DNA of 61,874 nt from a virus. Below are positions 11,501-20,410 of this stretch, piece after piece; position 1 is the first letter of the stretch; every line of letters starts with the position of its first letter. The stretch spans positions 1 to 61,874 of IMG/VR virus record IMGVR_UViG_3300032561_000022, one strand, 5' to 3'. Both the position numbers and the translations under genes were made by a program. A model generated the notes under the pieces. That model searched no databases and had not been told where the DNA came from. It worked only from the letters and a program-made list of their open reading frames with translations.

Positions 11501-14500
11501 GGAGCAAGTTGGAATATCTATCGTTTTTCTGATTTGCAAATACGTGCATCTAGTGTAACGTACACTAACGGGGTATTAACAATCACAACACAAAATATTG
11601 ACCCACTTGTTGTAGGACAATACATTGGATTGGCTGAAGTTGCTATGCTTCAAGGATTCTATGAAGTTACTAGTGTTTCTTTGAATACTTTTACAGTTAA
11701 TGCAAGTATTCAAAATTTCCCAGTATCTTTTACAGAAGCTAACCAACTAGTGATATATGCGCTAGTCACACGTCGAACAAGCTCTATAGATAATTTAGAT
11801 CAAATTCCGGTTAGCCATATTGCTCCAGGAGAATTAGTATGGACAGATGATGACGGTACTGGTAACTGGGCAACATGGGAATATTCTCCTGTATACAACT
11901 TATCAAGTATACCAAATCAAACTCCAACAACATCTTTCCAATTTGGTTCGACTATTGGAATGAATAGCCAAGGATCTATCTTAGCAATTACTAGCGGGTC
12001 TACAGGAGTTGTAACTACATTTGATAAGGCTGGAATTTTAGTTCCTTGGGTACAACGTTCTACCTTAGATCAACCATTTATTACACAGCATATCCCAGGA
12101 CAACCATCGTTATATGTAAAACCTACACAAATTGCTACTGTAATTGGAATAAGTACAAACGGAGAATGGTTAGCTACTGGGCACCCAGCTGTGAGTAGAG
12201 TAGCAACAAATTATGTAGGTGCTTATAACAGCGGAAATACTTATGTTTCTGGAAATATTGTTTCATACAACAATGTATACTACGAAGCATTGCAAACTAC
12301 ATCGGGAACAACACCATCATCTACTACACTAGCATGGCAAATAATTCCTTATATTCCAGCAAACGAAATTTCTGGAATAAATTCAACAATAGTAGGGCAA
12401 GGTGCAATTAGTATCTATCAGAAAGATTTAGATAATAATTATAATCTTGTAGATACAATTATTAGTCCAAATCCCACTACAGGTGAAAATTTTGGATCAA
12501 GTATTACCTTTGGTAACAATACATTATATGTAGGTGCAACAGGTTATAATAACGGTACAGGCCGTGTTTATAAACTAAGTTACAAAACTATAGTAATGGC
12601 TACTACTCAATACAATCCTGTTGGAAGTTCTTTGAACACACTAGTAGTAAATTCAACTAGCGGAATACGTGCTGGAATGATTGTAACTGGTAGCGGATAC
12701 ACTAGCAATCAAACGGTCGATTATGTGCTAACTAAATTAATTTTAGTCAATGCAAATAGTTTAGTGAATGTGGTATTCAGCACAGTTAATGTGTTAGATA
12801 GTATGACAGTTACTGGAACAAATATTCTTCCAAATACAAAAATAGTAAGTCAAGGAACTGAAATTGTTCTAGTAAATGGAATGCAAACAGTATTGAGCTA
12901 TTTTATTATCGGATCTCCGCAAGACATTGATGCATCTATAACGCAAGTTGTAATCGATAATAATGTTAATTTAACTTTTGGTGTATCGTCAGTTATTAAA
13001 TTAAATACAATCTTGTTAGATTCTCCCGTTGATAAAAATAGTTTACCAAGCGGACAATTACAATTTATTATCAACACTTGGGCATATGATTCAACAATTG
13101 ATTCATCTAACACTACAAACTTTGGTCAATATACTAAACTAAGTTTAGATTCTAGTACTTTATTAATTTCATCTTCTGGAAAAGTTAATGTCTACAAAGA
13201 TGCTGGAGCTGGATTTGTAACCTCTCAAGTGTTAACAGGTTCTGATTCAAGATTTGGCAATAGTATTGCAGTATCTTCATATGGTGATTATATTGCAATA
13301 TCTGATGATACACAAGGAACACCAACTAAACCAAAACAAGGAATTGTTAATGTTTACGGTTATAGTTCTAACGGTTATACATTGACACAGACTTTAGTTA
13401 ATGCTAATCCAGAAGTTGATGCTCTATTTGGAAACAAGATAGAGTTTATGAATGATTATCAAACTATTGTTGTTTATAGTCCTAATGGAGACACAACTGT
13501 AACTACAACATTTGATGAAAATTTAACAACATTTGATAAAAAATCTACAGATTTTATTACTAAAATAGTCAGTAGCGGACGAGTAGATGTTTATGATAGA
13601 TACAATATTAATTGGGTCTTTAGCGAAAGTTTAAAAACTTCAAATTCAGTCGGTGACGGTTATGGCATCGGTTTTGCAGTTGGTAGTAATCAGGTTGTAG
13701 TTGGAGCACCAACTGCATTTAATCAAGGAACACAATCTGGACAAGTTTATGCTTATACTAAATTAAACAATAACCTTACATGGACTATTACTCGTCAGCA
13801 AGTCGATATTCCTGATGTTTCGAAGATTCGTAAAGCATTTTTATATAATAAATCTTTAGGAACATTGGTAACTTATCTAGACGTTATCGATCCATTGCAA
13901 GGAAAAATAGCAGGACCCGCTCAGGAAGAAATTAAGTATCAAACATTCTACGATCCGGCAACTTATTCTTATAGCGATGGAACTGTAACTGTCAACGTTG
14001 CGCCGTCAAATGGAATAGAAGGATGGTGGTCTGATCAACCTTTAGGAAGATTGTGGTGGGATCTAAGAACTGCTAAATTCCTTAATAATTATTTTGACGA
14101 TCCTCTTTACGGAACAAACACTTGGAATACGTTAGCGTCTGGTGCAAGTATCGATGTGTATGAATGGGTATCTTACAGCCAATTACCAGCAGTATGGGAT
14201 AGTCTTGCAGATACATCAACAGGACTAGCATTGGGTATTAGCGGAACTAGTTTATACGGAAATTCTGCATACAGTTTAACACAAGTATATGACAACGTAA
14301 GTAAAACATTTAAAAATACATATTATTTCTGGGTTAAGAATAAAAAAATTATTCCTAATGTCGATGGAAGAAATATGGCCGCAAATGATGTTGCAAGTTT
14401 AATTGCAAATCCTCGAGGTCAAGATTATACTTGCCTTGCATTAACTGGCACCAACAGTTTTAGTTTAATAAATGCATCACAATATCTAAATGCAACAGAT

Positions 14501-17500
14501 ATTGTGTTAGCAATTGAATACTGGTTAATAGATAAAAACGACCAAAATATTCACAGTCAGTGGAAGCTAATTAGTAATGATCCGGCAGTTGATTTACCTT
14601 CTGGTATAGAACAAAAATGGTTCGATAGTCTATGCGGAATTGATACAGGAGGTCGCCCAGTACCAGATCCAACATTGCCTGTAAAATTAAGATATGGAAT
14701 TGAAAATCGTCCTCGCCAGTCGATGTTTGTAAATCGTATCGAAGCATTAAAAGAGTTTATCGAAAGAGTTAACATTGTTTTAAGTACGTATCAAACTACT
14801 AATTCGAGAGACATTTCTCCATTAGAAACATTTGATCCTGCTCCAACAGAAATTTCTGGATTATGGGATAAATCTTTTGATACAGATACTGAATTAAGAT
14901 TTGCTAACGTAGGATCTTTCAGCACACCTTCATTAACACCGATTATAACAAACGGTAGAATTACTGGAATAAATGTTATTAGCGCAGGAAGAGGGTATGC
15001 TGTTGCACCTTATATTGAAATATCGGGTTCGGGCGAAGCCGCCATAGTTCGAGCAACTATTAATGCTCTAGGAGAAATCACTGGAGCAAATATTATTAAC
15101 AGTGGTGTCGGATATAATAGCAGTACAACTGCAACTGTGAGAGGTTACTCTGCATTGATTAAGTCCGATAGCACATCGCTTGGTGCTTGGAGTATCTATG
15201 CTTACGATAATACTACTGCTACATGGTCTAAGACACTAACTCAATCATATAATGTTAATAACTATTGGAGTTATGCTGATTGGTTTGCAACAGGATATAA
15301 TCAATATACCGCCGCAGATTATCTAGTATCGACTTTTGCAGATTTGAATACAATATACCCTACTATTGGACAAGTTGTTAAGATTGCAACAGTTAATGCA
15401 GGAGGCTGGTTACTATTAGAAAAATATGCTAATAGTACAAGTATCGATTGGACACAAAGTTATAATGTAATTGGAATTCAAAACGGAACAATACAGTTTA
15501 ATTCTTCACTTTATGAATTTAGTGGAACAAATGTAGGGTATGATTCTAACACATTTGACGGCGGAGACTTTGATGTACAAGCTAGTGCAGAATTACGAAT
15601 TATTCTTAATACAATTAAAAATAATTTATTGATAGATGATTTAAAACAAAATTATTTAGATTTGTTCTTTACTAGTGTACGTTTTGCACACAGCGAGCAA
15701 CCATTTATTGATTGGATATTCAAAACAAGTTTTGTAAGAGCTACTCATACTGTAGGAACTTTAAATCAACCAGTTAATTACCCAGTTGATAATTTAAACA
15801 ATTTCCAAGATTATGTTGCAGAAGTTAAACCTTATAGAACAAAAGTTAGAGAATATATCAGTAACTATACCGGACTAGATACTAATGAAAGTGCGGTTAC
15901 CGACTTTGATTTACAACCAACGTTTGTTAATGGAACCTCAACTGCAATCGATGTAATAGTTGCTAACAATCAACTAGAATCGACTAGCGGATTATTACAA
16001 ACTTATCCATGGAAATTCTGGACAGATAATCTAGGATTTAGTGTAACAGATATTATTATCACTAATGGCGGAAGCGGATATGCAAATATTCCAGAAGTTA
16101 TTATTTCGACTCCGACCGGTATTAACGGAATTACAGCCGAAGCTGTGGCATATATTGCTAATGGAAAAGTAAATCGTGTTGTGATTTTAACAAATAAAAA
16201 TGGAAGCGGATATTTAAGTGCTCCGACGATTGCATTTAATGGCGGGCTTGGTGATAACGGAGTTCCGGCAACAGCCGTTGCGATTATTGGTGACGGAATA
16301 ATTCGTTCAAACTTAACAGCATTAAAATTCGACCGTATTAATTCTGGATACTACATTAGTAATATTAAACAAACAGATACATTTACTGGTTCTTCTTCTA
16401 AAGTGCAGTTTGCCCTAACTTGGGCGCCTGATGTAAGAGTAGGTGAATCAACGGTTACTATTGACGGAATTCCAGTACTTCGAGAATTATATAAGATGGC
16501 GATTGTAAAATCAACATCAAATGGATACACCCAGTATTCTGGAACAATAACATTCACAGATGCGCCATCAACTGGTTCTACTATAGTTGTTACATACAGT
16601 AAAGATGTATCGATTATGGGTGCAACAGATCGTATTCAATATTATTATAATCCAACAACAGGTCAACTTGGTAAGGATTTGTCACAGTTAATGACAGGTG
16701 TTGACTACGGTGGAACTATTGTTAGCGGACTAGATTTTAATATTGCTGGCGGCTGGGGATCAACTCCATATATGACAGATACTTGGGATAGTAGAGATCC
16801 AACGTTTAACGATTATGCTGTCCAAGTTGCGGCAAACACCCATGTGTTTACATTGCCTTATACTCCTGCGGCCGGTACAAATATTAACATTTATTATGTA
16901 AAACAAAAAACGTTCTCTTTCACTAGTGACGGCTCAACAGTTACATACAGTTTTGATCAAAACTTAATTTCGCCAACAGTTACAGTTACAACAACTGCAC
17001 TTACAGCAGGAGTAACAACTACATATACATCTTTAAATAGTTCCGGATTTACAGTTAATGTAGGTAGCACATTAGGTATTGTTCCTGGAATGAAATTATA
17101 CGGACAAGGCTTCTTAAACCGTCAGCAAGTTGTTCGAATCGTTAATTCAACATCGATAATTATTGATTCAATTCCAGATAATTTATCGTATTATCGTTCT
17201 TATAATTCTTCAGGTAGTGCAACAACAACACTTGTAATTTCTAGTACTGCTAAGATTATACCTGGAATGTTAATTAGCGGAACAGGATTTACTTCTGGGC
17301 AAACCGTTGTTAAGGTAGTCGACAAAACTACTTTAATTATTAGTGCAATACCCGATGCTACTCCTGCAAACGGCGAAACAATTACATTCACTTCAATACC
17401 TGCAAACGGCAAAACAATTACATTTTCAAATATTGCAGGCGGATATATTTTAACATTGAATAGTGTTTCAAATTTAAAAGTCGGAACAGTTGTTTCTAAT

Positions 17501-20362
17501 TCTTTAGTACCAGCTGGCGCATTTACAACAGGAGTTACTTATACTATTAGTAGTATTGGCACAACTGATTTCACGCTGATTGGTGCATTATCAAACGAAG
17601 CCGGGATAACATTTATTGCTACTGGTCCAGGAACAGGTACAGGTACTGCGGCGACAGCATCGGCTTTTAGTTACGATACTAAGATTACAGCAATCGATAC
17701 AACACATAACACAGTTACATTGGATCAAGTACTGCTATTAAACATTGTAAATTCAACACAAATTACATTTACAGAAAATCTAACCGAATTGAAAGATGTA
17801 GTTATAGTGCCAGGATCTATTTCTCTAAGCACACCTTATGCATCTGGATCATTAATTAATGTTACAGGAACATATAATCCAATTCGTTTAGATGATCCTA
17901 ACTTTGGAACAATGAGTCAAACTAATGCTAACGCAATTATTCCAACTCCTGTAATTGGAAATACCTTAACTACTACATCAGTAGGTGGCGGCGGAGCATT
18001 GATAACAGTTTCATTTGGTGCAGTTGATGACGGTGGATCGGCTTCTAGTACACCAGTAAGTACCTTAGATGGCATGATTATTGACCAATTAGTTAGCAAC
18101 ACTATTGAAATTCCAGCATCTTTTGTAGTTGGTGCAGGCGATCAATTTATTTTAAGAGAAAGCACAAGTGATGGTTCAGTACCAACACCGGATGCAAATT
18201 ATGATACTAAACTCGATGGTGGTAACCTAGCATATACAACTGCAACAGGTATTGCGGCTGATGATATTGTATTAGATGGAGATGGATTAATTACTCCTAC
18301 AAACAGTCCTGCTCCTGAAGAAGTAGTACCAGGACAAGTCGTCGATACACTAGCTATTAAGGTATACGACCAAACTAACAGTGGATCTGCAAATATTAAA
18401 GATATTAGTTATCTAACTGATGATACTACTTACACTTATGCAATTGGCCAAACTCCAAATAATCCACGTGCAATAATAGTCAAACTTGGTTCAAACATTT
18501 TAACATATAATTCAGATTATGTTGTTAATTACCAAACTGCAACAATTGAATTAGTATCAACAGTTAATAATCAGCTAGTTGCAACAGCGCCAACTGCCAA
18601 CCAATTATTAAGCATCTATAGTATTGGTTTTAGTGGATCTAATGTTTTAGACATTGACTATTTTATAGGCGACGGTACAACTGTTGATTTTGTAACAAGA
18701 GCAAGTTGGACAAACAGCGCAACAAGTTTAGTTTATGTAAATGGTGTTGCAACACAAGTAGTTTTATTTAAAACAGACTCAACATATAGTATTGAAGGTC
18801 AAACTGGTATTCAGTTTGCAACAGCACCTGCAGTTGGAGCATTGATTAATTATATTATTGTTTCTGGATTGCAACAAACATTTGCAGTTACTACGACACA
18901 AACGATTGCACCAATTGCAAACACTTCGACTTACACACTATCATATCCAATTGGAAATAATTTACCAAATGAAAGTAATATGATTGTACGTGTTGGACAA
19001 AGTATTTTACAAGCTCCTAATAATAGTTATTTTACTATTAAAGGTAATAGATTAAATTATTCAATAGATCCGTCTAAAGCTACTCCTAATTCAGTTCCTG
19101 TTGGAAATGTTGTAGTTTATGCTGGCAATAATCTTTTAAATCCAGCATCGGATTATACTGTTGATCCAAGCGGCATCAATGTTAAAATTAACAGAAACAT
19201 TTATTCACAATATTCAGGACAGCAATTAATTGTAAGTATTGTTACCAATAATGGATATTCATACAATGCAAGTTCTGGACAAATTACATTTACAACAGTT
19301 CCAACAGGTACAGTTGAAGTAATTAGTTCATATGTGCAAGATGTATTAGACATTCAACGTACTACAGTTCAATACAGTTCTAATTATTCAATTACACCAG
19401 GAACAACACAGTTCTACACTTATAAAAATATTGCTGGTGGTATTATTAATTTAGATCGTGCAGTTATTGACAGCAACTATGTATGGGTAATTAAAAATAC
19501 AACATTATTAACGTCTAGCATCGATTATGTTCTAAATAGTGATTTACAAAGTATCACATTAGGAATTAAGTTAGTGGCTGGTGATACAATCACATTAATC
19601 ACATTTGGAAGTAATTTACTTTCAACATCTAGTATATCTTATATGCAATTTAAAGATATGCTAAATCGTGTAAGTTACAAACGATTGAATCTTAATAAAC
19701 AAGTAAAACTTGCACAAGATTTGAATTGGAATGACACTACAATCGTTGTCACCGACGCTTCACAGTTAGATGCGCCAAACCCTGCAGGAAATAAACCGGG
19801 TATTGTTGAAATTCGCGGAGAAAGAATTGAATATTTTACTATTTCAGGGAATATTCTTGGACAATTACGTAGAGGAACGCTAGGTACCGGCGTATACAAT
19901 TTAAACAAAGCTGGTACGATTGTACAAGGAATTGGACCAAGTGAAACTATTCCATACAATGATACAATCTTAACTAAGAAAATTACTTCACTAGGTACAA
20001 CTTCTGTAAATGTCGGATACACAATTAGCTCTGCGGACCAAGTTGAAGTGTTTGTTGGCGGTCAAAACGATATGGTTCGTTTGAAAAAATCAGCTTATAG
20101 CGTATTTGATATTAACAAAGCTCCATACAGCCCAGCAGGTGATGTAAGTTACCCAGCAGATTTCACTGTAAACAATACAAGTACAATTACTTTAGCCAAT
20201 GCTCCATTATTTGGAACCGAAGTAACAGTAGTTAAAAAGACTGGAATCCCATGGGACGGTAAGCAGTATACCGGAGATGTTAGTGTAATTTACGATTCAA
20301 GCACAGTTGCTAACTTCATTAAAGCCGCTCCGGGTGTATGGTACACAGGATTTAAAAGTTAA
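5525..20362 (+). CDS. Giant 4945-residue baseplate/host-contact protein (gp7 position)
   Basis: One uninterrupted frame of 14.8 kb, starting at TAATG coupled to gp6. Residues about 10-150 hold the conserved marine T4-like structural block (LGVNFLPDFYQSS, then QEFYSWDPHIDWDKF, then YYWLPNGP), which takes the place of gp7, the baseplate wedge initiator (1032 aa in T4). Further modules are: four W-x-Y-x-x-G-x-x-V-x-Y-x-x-x-Y-Y motifs like CBM5/12 chitin-binding modules (residues about 1427, 1557, 1739, 2234); an FG-GAP-like propeller (about 2137-2745) with an inserted segment; G-x-GY repeats (about 3150-3200 and 3510-3570); GSGFTSGQ-type fibre modules (about 2380, 3850, 3910); and a common phage fibre motif TYTISSIGTTDFTLIGA near 4005. 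A conserved C-terminal patch (RGERIEYF, then LRRGTLGTG) lies near 4764-4790. The gp7 role is inferred from position and the N-terminus; the other modules suggest binding to host surface glycans. Confidence 0.7.
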   Translation: MTNDNIPTGNTGLGVNFLPDFYQSSANKKFLQATIDQLYQPGTITKTSGFIGRKNAKAATGTDVYVQAANNIRQNYQLEPGLTVTDTLGNTTFFKDYQDYINQLNVFGANTSNHARLNKQEFYSWDPHIDWDKFINFQDYYWLPNGPTVITIYGQPTGANSTYNVQLQSEGDTNEYLFTPDGLTLNPTLKLYRGQTYNFNITSLGNPFSFMTERSLGTAYLYTKNVSAHSVESGTITFEVPIDAPSLLFYQSETDINVGGAIEIYDIVDETTLDVENDIIGKQVYILPDGTALSNGMKINFGGNVIPSSYATGHYYVEGVGTAIKLISESILEIVSPYSSNEAVEFGADPFDSTPFDDSTGFASNKDYIVINRASTDHNPWSRYNRWFHKDVIETSITYNGDTPSLDQTTRAIRPIIEFEAGLKLFNLGTTAIQDIDLVDTFTTDVFSSIEGTLGYNIDGIPVSAGQRILFTNDYDPLVKNNIYEVSFINIQGRNQIHLTQVHTPIENQIVLVLQGIKNQSQLYWYDGTTWIAGQQKTATNQPPLFDIFDSEGISFGDTSKYNGSSFIGTKIFSYKVGTGNDDSSLGFPLSYLNVANIGDIVFSFDLASDTFNYKETTAVINQGINTGYLLKNNFVGVSSYVNGWQICNTSIVQAAIRIYDGSTQTNNFNIDIFDDINNLADLVVKVYVNSSRLDSTLWTIISTPQYKQIVLNTSIGTGDVLTIRAFASQAINSNGYYEIPLNLQNNPMNDVIGTFTLGEVADHVNSIIDNLPSGFVGIFPGDSNLRDLGNITQYGTKFVQHSGPISLSLYHITNQSNNIINAIETAKDDYNSFKRNFIKTAETLGIDGDPVTIVDLILQKLNANKPNTAPYYFSDMVPYGASTITNLTVVDYRVKTYPLSNVFTLDTLSNKAVGVYRTSNNIKTQLVYGRDYTFNSQSFIVIANNVTLINGDTITTVEYDSTDGCFIPATPSKLGMWPAFIPQLYLDTTLITPQNVIQGHDGSILLAYGDYRDALILELETRIFNNIKVKYDTTIFDIADIIPGYNRTNDYSLSEFNEVLAPSFYQWSGLVGIDFTQPLSYDKSNSFTFNYKESVSPDNNSVPAFWRGIYRWMLDTDRPHLCPWEMLGFSQQPSWWTSVYGPAPYTSNNLVMWQDLAAGLVKQPGLPAVKLSNYVRPFLTQHIPVDEFGNLVSPIVSGLATGPINYSTNNAFVFGDISPVESAWRRSSYYPFSVIVTSMLLTPAKTFGLLLDRSRVERNVAGQFVYKDTGLRIRPADIQIPSIYSSTSRTQTAGIVNYVVDLILNIIFSNNQDSYNSYKSNLSNLVPKLSYRVGAFTNQDQFKLLLESKTPLSTGSVFIPNESYKVFLNTSSPVKKLTYSGIIITKLSTGYEIKGYSKTQPYFNYYNYLQSGISINVGGISESFSQWTQGQSYVAGQIVKYGITYYRAKVNSTAGISFNSDYFSPLDTLPIVGGVNATFREAWDKSALLTLPYGTQLSTIQEVVDFMLGYEQYLIDNGFQFNNFNNNLNAVTNWSTSVKEFMFWTTQNWSNGEEKWADWLPNQVYSYGTVVKYEGDYYSAQYNIPASPIFDTNVWLLLPGLSNIGSSAISLSPGASGVTFTTELTVVDSISNPFNSYEIFKVDGTPFKTTELDSYRDGNVVTYTPRTADGIYCASFYLIQNEHVVIIDNVDIFNDVIYNPPSGYRRDRIKLSGYVTTGWYGGLDIPGFVFDGATVENWQPWQDYNMADIVAYQGSYYSANAFTAGTSTFVPSSWARLSSQPSAKLLPNWTNLATQFVDFYSLNVDNFSSQQQKFAQHLIGYQTRQYLDNIIQDPVSEFKFYQGMIREKGTQNVLNHLFGVLSEDKAESLIFYEEWALRTGRYGASNAFEDIEVVLDQSKFRNNPQGFLLTNNINNNINSFINQYTPNDIYVKPLGYNSNPFPAIDNYQPLLRSAGYVNSADVAISIGQLSDIVTQDIGSLNNGQYVWTAFEGASWNIYRFSDLQIRASSVTYTNGVLTITTQNIDPLVVGQYIGLAEVAMLQGFYEVTSVSLNTFTVNASIQNFPVSFTEANQLVIYALVTRRTSSIDNLDQIPVSHIAPGELVWTDDDGTGNWATWEYSPVYNLSSIPNQTPTTSFQFGSTIGMNSQGSILAITSGSTGVVTTFDKAGILVPWVQRSTLDQPFITQHIPGQPSLYVKPTQIATVIGISTNGEWLATGHPAVSRVATNYVGAYNSGNTYVSGNIVSYNNVYYEALQTTSGTTPSSTTLAWQIIPYIPANEISGINSTIVGQGAISIYQKDLDNNYNLVDTIISPNPTTGENFGSSITFGNNTLYVGATGYNNGTGRVYKLSYKTIVMATTQYNPVGSSLNTLVVNSTSGIRAGMIVTGSGYTSNQTVDYVLTKLILVNANSLVNVVFSTVNVLDSMTVTGTNILPNTKIVSQGTEIVLVNGMQTVLSYFIIGSPQDIDASITQVVIDNNVNLTFGVSSVIKLNTILLDSPVDKNSLPSGQLQFIINTWAYDSTIDSSNTTNFGQYTKLSLDSSTLLISSSGKVNVYKDAGAGFVTSQVLTGSDSRFGNSIAVSSYGDYIAISDDTQGTPTKPKQGIVNVYGYSSNGYTLTQTLVNANPEVDALFGNKIEFMNDYQTIVVYSPNGDTTVTTTFDENLTTFDKKSTDFITKIVSSGRVDVYDRYNINWVFSESLKTSNSVGDGYGIGFAVGSNQVVVGAPTAFNQGTQSGQVYAYTKLNNNLTWTITRQQVDIPDVSKIRKAFLYNKSLGTLVTYLDVIDPLQGKIAGPAQEEIKYQTFYDPATYSYSDGTVTVNVAPSNGIEGWWSDQPLGRLWWDLRTAKFLNNYFDDPLYGTNTWNTLASGASIDVYEWVSYSQLPAVWDSLADTSTGLALGISGTSLYGNSAYSLTQVYDNVSKTFKNTYYFWVKNKKIIPNVDGRNMAANDVASLIANPRGQDYTCLALTGTNSFSLINASQYLNATDIVLAIEYWLIDKNDQNIHSQWKLISNDPAVDLPSGIEQKWFDSLCGIDTGGRPVPDPTLPVKLRYGIENRPRQSMFVNRIEALKEFIERVNIVLSTYQTTNSRDISPLETFDPAPTEISGLWDKSFDTDTELRFANVGSFSTPSLTPIITNGRITGINVISAGRGYAVAPYIEISGSGEAAIVRATINALGEITGANIINSGVGYNSSTTATVRGYSALIKSDSTSLGAWSIYAYDNTTATWSKTLTQSYNVNNYWSYADWFATGYNQYTAADYLVSTFADLNTIYPTIGQVVKIATVNAGGWLLLEKYANSTSIDWTQSYNVIGIQNGTIQFNSSLYEFSGTNVGYDSNTFDGGDFDVQASAELRIILNTIKNNLLIDDLKQNYLDLFFTSVRFAHSEQPFIDWIFKTSFVRATHTVGTLNQPVNYPVDNLNNFQDYVAEVKPYRTKVREYISNYTGLDTNESAVTDFDLQPTFVNGTSTAIDVIVANNQLESTSGLLQTYPWKFWTDNLGFSVTDIIITNGGSGYANIPEVIISTPTGINGITAEAVAYIANGKVNRVVILTNKNGSGYLSAPTIAFNGGLGDNGVPATAVAIIGDGIIRSNLTALKFDRINSGYYISNIKQTDTFTGSSSKVQFALTWAPDVRVGESTVTIDGIPVLRELYKMAIVKSTSNGYTQYSGTITFTDAPSTGSTIVVTYSKDVSIMGATDRIQYYYNPTTGQLGKDLSQLMTGVDYGGTIVSGLDFNIAGGWGSTPYMTDTWDSRDPTFNDYAVQVAANTHVFTLPYTPAAGTNINIYYVKQKTFSFTSDGSTVTYSFDQNLISPTVTVTTTALTAGVTTTYTSLNSSGFTVNVGSTLGIVPGMKLYGQGFLNRQQVVRIVNSTSIIIDSIPDNLSYYRSYNSSGSATTTLVISSTAKIIPGMLISGTGFTSGQTVVKVVDKTTLIISAIPDATPANGETITFTSIPANGKTITFSNIAGGYILTLNSVSNLKVGTVVSNSLVPAGAFTTGVTYTISSIGTTDFTLIGALSNEAGITFIATGPGTGTGTAATASAFSYDTKITAIDTTHNTVTLDQVLLLNIVNSTQITFTENLTELKDVVIVPGSISLSTPYASGSLINVTGTYNPIRLDDPNFGTMSQTNANAIIPTPVIGNTLTTTSVGGGGALITVSFGAVDDGGSASSTPVSTLDGMIIDQLVSNTIEIPASFVVGAGDQFILRESTSDGSVPTPDANYDTKLDGGNLAYTTATGIAADDIVLDGDGLITPTNSPAPEEVVPGQVVDTLAIKVYDQTNSGSANIKDISYLTDDTTYTYAIGQTPNNPRAIIVKLGSNILTYNSDYVVNYQTATIELVSTVNNQLVATAPTANQLLSIYSIGFSGSNVLDIDYFIGDGTTVDFVTRASWTNSATSLVYVNGVATQVVLFKTDSTYSIEGQTGIQFATAPAVGALINYIIVSGLQQTFAVTTTQTIAPIANTSTYTLSYPIGNNLPNESNMIVRVGQSILQAPNNSYFTIKGNRLNYSIDPSKATPNSVPVGNVVVYAGNNLLNPASDYTVDPSGINVKINRNIYSQYSGQQLIVSIVTNNGYSYNASSGQITFTTVPTGTVEVISSYVQDVLDIQRTTVQYSSNYSITPGTTQFYTYKNIAGGIINLDRAVIDSNYVWVIKNTTLLTSSIDYVLNSDLQSITLGIKLVAGDTITLITFGSNLLSTSSISYMQFKDMLNRVSYKRLNLNKQVKLAQDLNWNDTTIVVTDASQLDAPNPAGNKPGIVEIRGERIEYFTISGNILGQLRRGTLGTGVYNLNKAGTIVQGIGPSETIPYNDTILTKKITSLGTTSVNVGYTISSADQVEVFVGGQNDMVRLKKSAYSVFDINKAPYSPAGDVSYPADFTVNNTSTITLANAPLFGTEVTVVKKTGIPWDGKQYTGDVSVIYDSSTVANFIKAAPGVWYTGFKS
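9802..12306 (+). repeat. Four CBM5/12-like modules within the giant protein
   Basis: Four dispersed segments at about 9802-9875, 10190-10275, 10735-10815 and 12225-12305 encode the pattern W-x(3-5)-Y-x-x-G-x-x-V-x-Y-x-x-x-Y-Y-x-A. Examples are QSYVAGQIVKYGITYYRAK, NQVYSYGTVVKYEGDYYSA, YNMADIVAYQGSYYSANA and NTYVSGNIVSYNNVYYEAL. This matches the core of small chitin/cellulose-binding modules of the CBM5/12 type. The pattern is seen directly; the binding function is inferred. Confidence 0.5.
11935..13770 (+). repeat. FG-GAP-like beta-propeller region within the giant protein
   Basis: About five repeats of FGxxIxxxxxGxxLxIxxxxxxxxxGxVxVY are visible. Examples are FGSSITFGNNTLYVGATGY, FGNSIAVSSYGDYIAISDD, FGNKIEFMNDYQTIVVYSP and GFAVGSNQVVVGAPTAF. 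These resemble FG-GAP blades of integrin-alpha-type propellers. A segment of roughly 190 residues (nt about 12600-13170) with fibre-like modules interrupts the series. A six- or seven-blade count cannot be confirmed by eye. Confidence 0.55.
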
Positions 20363-20382
20363 ACTAGCAGTTTAAAGCTGTT

Positions 20383-20390
20383 GATAAATA
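20383..20390 (+). promoter_or_regulatory. T4-late-like promoter octamer
   Basis: GATAAATA lies 20 nt before the ATG at 20411, just after a short AT-rich hairpin (20359-20375) that overlaps the giant gene's stop codon. No sigma70 -35 is seen. It matches the octamers before gp6 and the 502-residue fibre gene. Confidence 0.45.
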
Positions 20391-20410
20391 TAAGATAAAG
20401 AGAGATTAGT

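Noticed and set aside
20359-20375. TTAAACT/AGTTTAA hairpin as terminator after the giant gene
   Set aside because: AT-only stem with a 3-nt loop and no U tract; it also overlaps the stop codon. Not enough for a terminator call.
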